Assembly: GCF_029351045.1 (NCBI RefSeq)
Contig: NZ_JARKIN010000001.1
Span: forward strand, 4,390,501-4,454,500
Source of the DNA: Streptomyces sp. WMMB303
GTDB taxonomy: Bacteria; Actinomycetota; Actinomycetes; Streptomycetales; Streptomycetaceae
Direction: 5' to 3'
Length of the DNA stretch: 64,000 bases
A model generated the notes under the pieces. That model worked only from the letters and a program-made list of their open reading frames with translations, was not told the origin of the DNA and searched no databases. Position 1 is the first letter of the stretch; every line of letters starts with the position of its first letter. The position numbers and the translations under genes are program-made. Shown piece by piece: positions 51,873 to 59,759 of this stretch.

Positions 51873-51910
51873 CCGGGTGCCGCCGGACCTCCGGGACCGG
51901 CGGCACCCGG
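51873..51910. terminator. Perfect 14-bp hairpin inside the type IV-like operon
   Basis: CCGGGTGCCGCCGG (51873-51886) pairs perfectly with CCGGCGGCACCCGG (51897-51910) around a 10-base loop. It lies 12 bp after the stop of the VirB6-like gene and 126 bp before the SCO6880-family start, all genes reading the same way. It could be an attenuator or full terminator that splits the operon. Confidence 0.7.
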
Positions 51911-52035
51911 ACCGCCGCGGACCTTCGGACCCGCCACGTCACCGGCGCCGGAGGACTCCCGGGGCGCGGCCGAATCCGGCGGGCCCGGCGGGCGGGCCCG
52001 GGCGGAATCCAGAGGGACACGGAAGGAAGCAACGC

Positions 52036-53529
52036 ATGTCAACCCAAGCCGCGTCGAGCCCGACGTACGGGAACTGGCGCAGGCCGAGACGACCGGGACT
52101 CGGGCCCTTCGGCATGCTCGGTACCGCGGGGGTCTTCGGCGGACTCATCGTCACCCTGCTGGCGTCGCTGATCTCGCTGGCGGCAGCGGTCGTCATCCTG
52201 GTGCCGCTGGCCATCGTGCTCGTACCGCTGATCATCCGGACCCAGGACGGGCGTAACGCCTACCAGTTGCTCGCGCTGCGGATCGGTTGGATGCGGCGCA
52301 AGTCCAAGGGGTCCACGACCTATGTGTCGGGGCCGCTGTCGCGCCGCCAGGAAGGCCGCTTCCAGCCTCCCGGCCTGCTGGGCCGGATGCAGATGCACGA
52401 GGGCCGGGACGCCTACGACCGGGACTTCGGTGTGCTCTTCCACCGCAGCCGGAACTTCTACACCATCGTCCTGGGCTGCGACCCCGACGGCGGTTCCCTG
52501 GTGGACCCGGACCAGGTGGACACCTGGGTGGCCTCGTGGGGCGGCTGGCTCTCCCGGTTGTCGCACGAGACGGGACTGCGCGGCGCCTCGGTCATCGTCG
52601 AGACGGCCCCGGACTCGGGCACCCGGCTCGCGAACGAGGTGCTGCCCCGGCTCGCTCCCGACGCCCCGGCCGCCGCGCGGGCCGTGATGGAGGAGGTCGT
52701 CTCGTCGTATCCGCAGGCGTCCTCCGAGATGCACACCTACATCACCCTCACCTACGGTCTCCCGCCCGGGCAGAAGCTCAAGCACGACGAGCTGATCACC
52801 GATCTGGCCACCCGCATCCCCGGCCTGCTCTCCGGACTGGTCGGCGCGGGCGGCGGCGTCGCCTATCCGCTGTCGGCCGAGCGGATCGCCGAGGTGGTAC
52901 GGGTCGCCTACGACCCGGCCGTCGCGGGCGAAGTCCTCGACATCCGGGCCCAGCACGGCGGGACCGGGCTGGACTGGGAGGACGCGGGCCCCTCGGCCTG
53001 CGTCGAGAACGTCGCCTCCTATCAGCACGACTCCGGGGTCTCCCGCACCTGGATGCTCACCCTGGCCCCGCGCGGCACCGTGCGGGCCAACGTGCTCCGC
53101 GGCCTGCTGGAGCCCTCCCCCGGAACCCGCCGCAAGCGGGTGGCACTGCTCTACCGTCCCATCGACCCGGCGACCTCGGCGCGGATCGTGGAAGCCGACC
53201 GGCGTGCCGCCCAGTTCATGGCCACCTCCGGTCGCGGGATGGTGCAGGCGCGCGCGGCCACCGAGGTACGCGCGACGGAGCAGACGGCCCAGGAGGAGGC
53301 GACGGGCGCGGGCCTGGTGGAGTTCTCGCTGATGCTCACCGCCACCGTCGACGACGAGGAGGACCTGGCCGACGTGAGCGCGACCATGCGCAACCTGCAG
53401 GGCGCGGCGCGGCTGTCGATGCGCCCGGCGGACCGGATGCAGGCAGCGGCCTTCAGCTGCACCCTGCCCACCGGAATCCTGCCGTGGGAACTCACCCTGG
53501 TGCCGCGCGACCTGCGGGAGGCGCTGTGA
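52036..53529 (+). CDS. SCO6880 family protein (VirB3/PrgI plus VirB4 N-terminal-like)
   Basis: This 497-residue protein has two hydrophobic helices near the N-terminus (residues 30-70: GTAGVFGGLIVTLLASLISLAAAVVILVPL, shortened here) like VirB3/PrgI. A large soluble region follows, with FGVLFHRSRNFYTIVLGCDPDGGSLVDPDQV and EEVVSSYPQASSEMHTYITLTYGLPP. Later it reads GLVEFSLMLTATVDDEEDLADVSATM. This resembles the N-terminal domain that precedes the motor in VirB4/TraC ATPases. It has no P-loop of its own. Its stop overlaps the start of the VirB4-like motor by four bases (GTGA). The two proteins together look like a split VirB3-VirB4 unit. The family name comes from S. coelicolor. Confidence 0.85.
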   Translation: MSTQAASSPTYGNWRRPRRPGLGPFGMLGTAGVFGGLIVTLLASLISLAAAVVILVPLAIVLVPLIIRTQDGRNAYQLLALRIGWMRRKSKGSTTYVSGPLSRRQEGRFQPPGLLGRMQMHEGRDAYDRDFGVLFHRSRNFYTIVLGCDPDGGSLVDPDQVDTWVASWGGWLSRLSHETGLRGASVIVETAPDSGTRLANEVLPRLAPDAPAAARAVMEEVVSSYPQASSEMHTYITLTYGLPPGQKLKHDELITDLATRIPGLLSGLVGAGGGVAYPLSAERIAEVVRVAYDPAVAGEVLDIRAQHGGTGLDWEDAGPSACVENVASYQHDSGVSRTWMLTLAPRGTVRANVLRGLLEPSPGTRRKRVALLYRPIDPATSARIVEADRRAAQFMATSGRGMVQARAATEVRATEQTAQEEATGAGLVEFSLMLTATVDDEEDLADVSATMRNLQGAARLSMRPADRMQAAAFSCTLPTGILPWELTLVPRDLREAL

Positions 53530-55121
53530 GTCCGCGCGGCGGCCGGCAGCGGCCCAAGCAGAAGGCGCCCCGCCGGGAACCCATAGCACCCTCCCGCGGC
53601 TGGCCGGGGCCCGGCGGCGGGCAGGTCGGCGGGATGGACCCGCCCACCATGTGGCGGGCCACGACGGTGCAGGCGTGCGGGCTGTGGCCGTTCGCAGCAG
53701 GCTCGGGCGCGCCGATGACGGGCGTCCCGCTGGGGCAGCACCTGCACACGGGCGCGACGGTGTGCGGCGACCCGCTCTCCTGGTTCACCCGGGCGCGCTA
53801 CATCTCCAACCCGTCGCTCTTCATGCTCGGGATGCCGGGCCTGGGGAAGTCGACACTGGTCAACCGGATGCTGATCGGCCTGTCCGCGACCGGCGTGGTA
53901 CCGCTGGTGCTGGGCGACCTCAAGCCCGACTACGCGGACACGGTACGGGCCCTGGGCGGTCAGGTGATCTCCATCGGCCGGGGCACCGGCGGCATCAACC
54001 TGCTGGACCCCGGCGCCATGGGTGCCGTAGCCGCCCGGATCGGCGGCAAGGCCGGGCAGGCGCTGATGGCCGAGGCGCACGGCCGGGTGCTGAACATGGT
54101 CGCCGCGCTGATCATTATCGTGCGCGGGCGGCCGATGGACGACCACGAGCAGGCCGTCCTCTCGGCCGTGCTGCACCATCTGCGCGAGCGGACGCGCCCG
54201 GGACAGGCCCCGCTGCTGCCGGACGTGCTGAAGGTGCTCAGCGAGGGCCCGGACCGGGTGCGCGCGGTGACGCTGGACCGTGGGGACGAGGCCCGCTACC
54301 GGGACGCGGTCGACCCGCTGCACCGCTCGCTGCTGGGCATCCTCGACGGTCCGCTGGGCGACACCTTCGCCTCGGAGACCTCTACCCGGGTGGATCTGCA
54401 CGCCCCCGCGGTGTGCATCGACATCTCCCGGATCGGTGAGGCCGACACCCAGTTGACCGCGGCGGCGATGCTCGCCGCCTGGTCGGACGGGCTCGGATCG
54501 GTGGCCGCGTCCCACGCGCTGGCCGACGAGGGGCTCACCTCCCGGCGCTGGTTCTTCACCGTGCTGGACGAGCTGTGGCGGCCGCTGCGTGCGGCGTCCG
54601 GCATCGTCGACCGGATCGACGCGCTCACCCGCCTCAACCGGACCCTCGGCATGGGCGACGCCAAGATCACCCACACGCTCAAGGACGCCGAGTCGCTCGG
54701 CACCGACGCGGACCGGGCCAAGGCCCGTGGCTTCGTCGAGCGCGCGGGCATGGTCGTCTGCGCGGGTCTGCCGCGGGCGGAGATGGAGGAGCTGGGCAAG
54801 ATCGTCGGGCTGTCCCAGCGGGAGATCGAACTGGTCTCCTCCTGGTCCTCGCCCCCGGGCTGGGCCGTGACCGGGGACCGCGAGGAGCCGCCCGGCCGCG
54901 GCCGCTTCCTGATCAAGGTGGGCGGCCGTCCCGGTCTCCCGATCAAGGTCGGGATCACCGAGACGGAGAGCCGACTGCACGACACCAACGTCCGCTGGGT
55001 GCAGAACGACGCCCCGGCCGAACAGCCCGCTCCGGGCACCGGCGTCGAACAGCGGCCCGCGGCAGCGCCGGATCCGGCGGCCGGACCGGCGGCTCCGGAA
55101 TCGGACAGGAGGATCGCATGA
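53526..55121 (+). CDS. VirB4/TraC-like ATPase motor protein
   Basis: This 531-residue protein begins at GTG 53526 with 35 disordered residues, then follows the VirB4 C-terminal motor fold. GVPLGQHLHTGATVCGDPLSW and NPSLFMLGMPGLGKSTLVNRM contain the Walker A lysine (Lys108). RRWFFTVLDELWRPLRA carries Walker B, and LTRLNRTLGMGDAKITHTLKD the later arginine/glutamine region. The usual N-terminal VirB4 domain is absent and is probably supplied by the preceding SCO6880-family protein. The start and stop both overlap neighbours by four bases. It should energise substrate transfer or apparatus assembly at the membrane. Confidence 0.9.
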   Translation: MSPRGGRQRPKQKAPRREPIAPSRGWPGPGGGQVGGMDPPTMWRATTVQACGLWPFAAGSGAPMTGVPLGQHLHTGATVCGDPLSWFTRARYISNPSLFMLGMPGLGKSTLVNRMLIGLSATGVVPLVLGDLKPDYADTVRALGGQVISIGRGTGGINLLDPGAMGAVAARIGGKAGQALMAEAHGRVLNMVAALIIIVRGRPMDDHEQAVLSAVLHHLRERTRPGQAPLLPDVLKVLSEGPDRVRAVTLDRGDEARYRDAVDPLHRSLLGILDGPLGDTFASETSTRVDLHAPAVCIDISRIGEADTQLTAAAMLAAWSDGLGSVAASHALADEGLTSRRWFFTVLDELWRPLRAASGIVDRIDALTRLNRTLGMGDAKITHTLKDAESLGTDADRAKARGFVERAGMVVCAGLPRAEMEELGKIVGLSQREIELVSSWSSPPGWAVTGDREEPPGRGRFLIKVGGRPGLPIKVGITETESRLHDTNVRWVQNDAPAEQPAPGTGVEQRPAAAPDPAAGPAAPESDRRIA

Positions 55122-57196
55122 ATCCGAGCCCGCGCGCGGCAGGGGCCATGCACAGCCGGGACCTGTGGCCCTGGGCCATCGTGGGCGTGATGGTGCTCGC
55201 CCTGACGACATCCGCCGGGGTGTGGCTCGGCGGCACGCTCGGGGCCGCGCTCAACGGTGCCGGCTGGCACGCTCCGGCGTTCTCCGTCACGCTGCCGGCC
55301 ACACTGCTCACCAAAGGCTCCGGAGCGCTGTGGCCGCAGGCGTCACCCGTCGCCGTGTACTGCGGGATCGTGCTGGTCTTCGGGGTGGCCACGGCCGCGG
55401 TCGTCGTCCCCGTGTGGCGGCTGATCAACCGCTCGCGGTCCCGGACCAAGGGGCTGGCCGGACGGCGGGAGCTGGCCGCGATGCTGCCCGCCGGGATCGA
55501 GAAACGCGCCCGGGAACTGCGGCCCTCGCTCAAGAACGAAGCCGAACTGCACCCGGACCAGACCGGCAACCTGCTCGGCGATCTGGACCCGGACGGACCC
55601 GAGTTGCGCTCCTCCTTCGAGGACGTGGAACTGGACCTGATGGCGCCGCGGGCCGGCAAGTCCACCGGCATCGCGGTACCCAGGGTGCTGCGTGCCAACG
55701 GCGCGGTGCTGCTGACCTCCAACAAGTCCGACGTCTACGCGGTCACCCGGGCGGCACGCGAACGCACCGGAACCGTCTGGACATTCGACCCGCAGGGCAT
55801 CGCGCACAGCCCGCGAGCCATGTGGTGGAACATCCTGGCCGACTGCCACACCATCGAGGGCGCCCGACGGCTGGCCGGGCACTTCGTCGCGTCCGTCAAC
55901 GACGACGCCGCCAAGAAGGACTTCTGGATCTCGGCCGCCCAGAACACCCTCACCGCGCTGTTCCTCGCCGCGGCCCGCGGCGGCGCAGCCGTCACCGACC
56001 TGCTCGGCTGGCTCGCCGACCCCGCCGACCGCACCCCCGTCGACCTGCTGCGCGACGCCGACATGATCGCCATGGCCGAGCAGCTCCAGGGCACGGTGCG
56101 CGGCGCCGTCGAGACCCGGGACGGCATCTACGAGACCGCACGGCAGTGTGTGGCCTGCCTGCTCGACCCCGAGATCGCCGCCTGGGTGCAGCCCGACCCG
56201 ATGCTGCCCGAGTTCCGCCCGCACGAGCACGTGCTGGGCCGCGACACCCTCTACCTGCTCTCCAAGGACGGCGGTGGCTCTGCCGCGGGCGTCATCGCCG
56301 GACTCGCGGACGCCACCCTGCGCGCCGGAGTGATCGCGGCCGAGCGGATGGGTGGCCGGCTCGACCCGCCGATGACGGCCGTGCTGGACGAGGCCGCCAA
56401 CGTCTGCCGCATCTCCGACCTGCCCGACCTCTACAGCCACCTGGGCTCTCGCGGCATCAACGTCGTCACCCTGCTGCAGAGTTACCGGCAGGGCTCCCGG
56501 GTGTGGGGCGAGGCGGGCATGGACGCGCTGTGGAGCGCCGCCACGGTCAAGCTCCTGGGCGCGGGTCTCGACGACGCCGACTTCGTGGACAAGGTCTCCA
56601 AACTCGTCGGCCAGCAGGACGTGAAGACCGCGTCGTACTCGCGCAGCAAAGAGGGCGGCTCCCACTCGGTCTCCTACCGCTTGGACCCGATCCTCCCTCC
56701 GGACAAGATCCGTGCCCTCCCCAAGGGCACGGCCCTGCTGCTGGCGACAGGCATCCGCCCGGCGCTCATCCGACTGCGTCCCTGGTTCAAGGAGCCGGGC
56801 GCCGGAGCCGTCTCCGCCGAGGCCAAGGCCGAGGCCGAGGCGATCACCCAGCGGGCGGCCCGGGCCTGGGCGGGTAGCGGGCCGGGCGGAGCCGCGCCCG
56901 CCCAGGCGAGCGTCGGGGTCGAGCACAGCACCGACGACGAAAACACATACGACGACGATCCGTACCCGTCGGACATCAGCCGTCCTCCGCTTCCCTCACC
57001 CTGGGGAGGGCCGGTGGGCTCCGAGGACGACGTGGACGTCGGGGAAGCAGTGCTTCTCGAGAAGGACCCCCGCATCGAGGACGTGGACCGCACGGAGAGC
57101 ACGGGGTTCGTCGGGCCGGAGGCGCCCGCGGGCAGCGGCCCGCCCCACGGCCTGCCCGACGACGCGTTCAGGTGGACCCGCGAAGCGACGACGTGA
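55118..57196 (+). CDS. VirD4/TraG-like type IV coupling ATPase
   Basis: This 692-residue protein has two N-terminal helices (about residues 18-45 and 78-100). A motor domain follows with Walker A APRAGKSTG (Lys181), conserved TSNKSDVYAVTR and Walker B MTAVLDEAANVCRI. The later block GSRGINVVTLLQSYRQGSRVWGE is the typical coupling-protein motif. The C-terminal 130 residues are acidic and disordered and may bind substrates. VirD4/TraG proteins recruit DNA or protein to the channel. No relaxase is seen next to it. It begins at ATG 55118, overlapping the VirB4-like stop, with ACAGGAGG as its ribosome site. Confidence 0.93.
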   Translation: MNPSPRAAGAMHSRDLWPWAIVGVMVLALTTSAGVWLGGTLGAALNGAGWHAPAFSVTLPATLLTKGSGALWPQASPVAVYCGIVLVFGVATAAVVVPVWRLINRSRSRTKGLAGRRELAAMLPAGIEKRARELRPSLKNEAELHPDQTGNLLGDLDPDGPELRSSFEDVELDLMAPRAGKSTGIAVPRVLRANGAVLLTSNKSDVYAVTRAARERTGTVWTFDPQGIAHSPRAMWWNILADCHTIEGARRLAGHFVASVNDDAAKKDFWISAAQNTLTALFLAAARGGAAVTDLLGWLADPADRTPVDLLRDADMIAMAEQLQGTVRGAVETRDGIYETARQCVACLLDPEIAAWVQPDPMLPEFRPHEHVLGRDTLYLLSKDGGGSAAGVIAGLADATLRAGVIAAERMGGRLDPPMTAVLDEAANVCRISDLPDLYSHLGSRGINVVTLLQSYRQGSRVWGEAGMDALWSAATVKLLGAGLDDADFVDKVSKLVGQQDVKTASYSRSKEGGSHSVSYRLDPILPPDKIRALPKGTALLLATGIRPALIRLRPWFKEPGAGAVSAEAKAEAEAITQRAARAWAGSGPGGAAPAQASVGVEHSTDDENTYDDDPYPSDISRPPLPSPWGGPVGSEDDVDVGEAVLLEKDPRIEDVDRTESTGFVGPEAPAGSGPPHGLPDDAFRWTREATT

Positions 57197-57214
57197 CCTG
57201 TCGGCGCCGCACCT

Positions 57215-57246
57215 CGGCAGGCCGGAGTCGCGCCCCCGGCCTGCCG
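57215..57246. terminator. Hairpin terminator after the coupling-ATPase gene
   Basis: CGGCAGGCCGG (57215-57225) and CCGGCCTGCCG (57236-57246) form a perfect 11-bp stem with a 10-base loop, 18 bp after the stop of the coupling ATPase. It marks the end of the type IV-like operon. Confidence 0.72.
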
Positions 57247-57469
57247 GAGCCGGAGCGGTGCGCACACCGGCAACGGCGACGATCCCAGCACCCGGGAACC
57301 GGCACCAGCCGCCCGCCCTGGTACTCCGAATCCGGCCGGTGGCAGTACCCCGGCACGGGGCGGCAACGTTCGCCGAAGGGGCGGGGCGGCGGCAGATGAG
57401 CCGCCGCAGCCCGCTGACTGCCCCCTCCGACCGGCCACCCACACGGTGAAGCCCCGCCCGGGTCGCTCC

Positions 57470-58969
57470 CTAACGGCCCCGCGACTGGCTCCGCTTCGGT
57501 GTCCCGGACTGCTGCACAGCGGGAGCACGGTACGGCGAAGATGGCGAGGAGACCGGGGTGCCCGTTCCCCGCGCGTCGCCACCGGGATGGTGGTGTGCGA
57601 GCGACTGGTTGGCCACGGCGAGGCTGAAGCTGGGCGAGACGGTTCGCGACACCGGACTCACGGTCGGGCTGACGGCCGGACCGACGGAGCTCGGAGCGGG
57701 ACTCGGCGTCCTCCCGGGGCCGGCCGCGGACGGGGAATCCGGAACGGTCGGAGCGGAACTTGTGCTCGGGCCGGGCGCGTCCAGCGGAATCTTGGGCGGC
57801 GGGATGGGCAGCTTGGGCGGTACGGGCGGCCCCGTCCGGCGCACCGCGGTGTTCGCCCCGTCGGGGGCCACGGTCCGGGGGACCGCCCGGCCGGCGGCGC
57901 TCTCGGTGCGGGGGCCCGGCGCCTGCCGGGCAGCAGCATTGCGGGGTGGCGCCGTCGGGTTCTGGCCGGGGTGGTGCGGCAGTTGCGGCAGCCGCGGGGG
58001 TGCGGCCATACGAGCCCCCGGGGCCGCAGCCGGGCCCGGCTCGGCCGCACGGGCACCGATGTCGCCCTGCTGCGCCTTCCTTGGGGCTGTGAGCCGGGAG
58101 AACCAGGACCGTCCGGACCGCGGTGCCTCGGTGTTCCTCGCCTGCGAGCGGGCAGCCTCAGCGAGTGAGACGTTGAAGGGCAGCAGATCACGGCTCGCGG
58201 CCACCTGATACCGGGTCTTGTCGTCGATGAGCTTCGAGACCGCCGTCCGGACGGCCGCCTGCTGCTCGGGACGGAGATTCCCGTACTGCTCGAGGGCCGA
58301 GGCGGCGCTCTGCGGCCGCTCCTTCGTCAGGCGCCGTCGGCCGTCGTGCTGCTGCGGAGAGGGGGAGGTCCCCCAACCCTGGGGAGGCACCGGATAGCCG
58401 GGCCCCTGCGGTGCGAAGCCGGGCGGCCGGGCGAAGGGAGAGGTCTGGGTGAAGCCGCGTCCCTGCGCGAAGTCCGGCGGCTGCTGGAATCCGGGCGTCT
58501 GCGCGAAGCCCTGTGCTGCCGGAGGCTGCCGCATGCCGGGGCCCTCGGGGGCCCACTGATGCCCCTGCTCGTACGGGGACTGCCGGGCCTCGTTCCATGG
58601 CGCCTGATAGTGCTCCTGGTTCTGCGTCGGAGGGGGCTGTTCGACGTACGGCCCTCCCCCGCCCGCATCCGGCGCCGGGCCACGCCGGTAGCGCAGCACG
58701 CGGAGCCAGATGTCGCGCAGCACGCGCAGCAGTTCGTCCGCGACATCGTCCGCGTCGTCCGCTGCCCGACCCACCGAACCCGGGGGCGGCGGTGGGCCCG
58801 CCGAACGCTGTACCGCCGGTCCCGGCACCGGCCCCGGTGCCCGCCCCCAGGCGGGAGGCGCGGTGGGGTCGTACTGCCGGGCCCGCATGCTGGCCCGCAG
58901 TTCCTCGTCGAGCAACTGCCGCGCCAACCGCTCGGGCCGGAGACGGCGTGGACCGGTCGGCTCAGGCAT
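57470..58969 (-). CDS. Proline-rich hypothetical protein of the type IV-like locus
   Basis: This 499-residue protein is mostly low-complexity Pro/Ala/Gln/Ser sequence. Two ordered-looking helical segments stand out: residues 70-95 (DDVADELLRVLRDIWLRVLRYRRG) and a central block (ALEQYGNLRPEQQAAVRTAVSKLIDDKTRYQVAASRDLLP, shortened in function terms). No membrane helix is present. It converges with the coupling-ATPase gene, starts at ATG 58969, and diverges from the DUF4913 gene. It may be a cytoplasmic partner or substrate of the apparatus; nothing in the sequence shows this directly. Confidence 0.75.
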   Translation of the reverse strand: MPEPTGPRRLRPERLARQLLDEELRASMRARQYDPTAPPAWGRAPGPVPGPAVQRSAGPPPPPGSVGRAADDADDVADELLRVLRDIWLRVLRYRRGPAPDAGGGGPYVEQPPPTQNQEHYQAPWNEARQSPYEQGHQWAPEGPGMRQPPAAQGFAQTPGFQQPPDFAQGRGFTQTSPFARPPGFAPQGPGYPVPPQGWGTSPSPQQHDGRRRLTKERPQSAASALEQYGNLRPEQQAAVRTAVSKLIDDKTRYQVAASRDLLPFNVSLAEAARSQARNTEAPRSGRSWFSRLTAPRKAQQGDIGARAAEPGPAAAPGARMAAPPRLPQLPHHPGQNPTAPPRNAAARQAPGPRTESAAGRAVPRTVAPDGANTAVRRTGPPVPPKLPIPPPKIPLDAPGPSTSSAPTVPDSPSAAGPGRTPSPAPSSVGPAVSPTVSPVSRTVSPSFSLAVANQSLAHHHPGGDARGTGTPVSSPSSPYRAPAVQQSGTPKRSQSRGR

Positions 58970-59150
58970 GGGGGCGTCCTCCGCGTCTTCGGCACTGACT
59001 GCTCGACGACATCACGGATCCGCTCGGCGTTCGGTTCAGCGGTCCGGCAGAAGCCGGCTGCTTCGAGTGAACCGGGCGCGGCCGCGGCACGTGGTGTTCC
59101 CGAAGGCGCTGCCGGAGCCGACCGTGACCGCAGGAGCAGGAGTGCCGGGA

Positions 59151-59615
59151 ATGTCCATGGACGACGAGACCTTGAGCCACGCCAGGGACGGCGAGGGAAG
59201 CGAGGTGGGTCGGCCGGGCGGTACCGGGGAGAAGCCCGCCACACCCCGGTTCATCCTCTACAAGGACGGGCCGGAGTACCGGATGGAGTTCCAGCGGCTG
59301 ACCCAGTGGACGCACCACGTTCTGCTTCCCGTCTACGGCCGGGAGATCACCTCCACCGCTCCCTGGTGCTCGCGCTGGTGGGAACATCCCGAAGCGGTCG
59401 CCCAGCTCCACGGCCTGTGGCTGGCCTGGGCCGCACTGACCGGTCCGGACGCGGACATGACCGGTCCCGCGTCGTGGCACCGGGACTTCCTGGGCCCGGT
59501 GATGAGCAGCCTGCGGGATCCATCGGGCCCGTTCGCGGGCTGCAAGCCCGGGGACCACCGCGCCAAGCAGCCCCCGCCCGTCGAGCCGCTGTTTCCGCCA
59601 CCGCACGCTGCCTGA
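59151..59615 (+). CDS. DUF4913 domain-containing protein
   Basis: This 154-residue soluble protein carries the DUF4913 pattern: QWTHHVLLPVYGREI, the Trp-rich APWCSRWWEHPEAVAQLHGLWLAW, WHRDFLGPVMSSLRDPSGPF and the terminal GCKPGDHR. DUF4913 proteins are commonly found on actinobacterial plasmids and integrative elements beside transfer genes, which fits the neighbouring type IV-like locus. ATG 59151 is used; ATG 59157 is possible. The first 30 residues look disordered. Function is unknown. Confidence 0.88.
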   Translation: MSMDDETLSHARDGEGSEVGRPGGTGEKPATPRFILYKDGPEYRMEFQRLTQWTHHVLLPVYGREITSTAPWCSRWWEHPEAVAQLHGLWLAWAALTGPDADMTGPASWHRDFLGPVMSSLRDPSGPFAGCKPGDHRAKQPPPVEPLFPPPHAA

Positions 59616-59759
59616 AAGCGCACCCTCGCCTCCGGCTCCGGCCGGTCCCTCCGGGTAAGATCTCGAACACGTCACGTTCCGAAGTCCGGGCGGGAACCTC
59701 TCGGTGAGAAATGCAACGCGGTACTTCCGGATCGTTTGGGCCTCGGTAGAGTCGAACTC

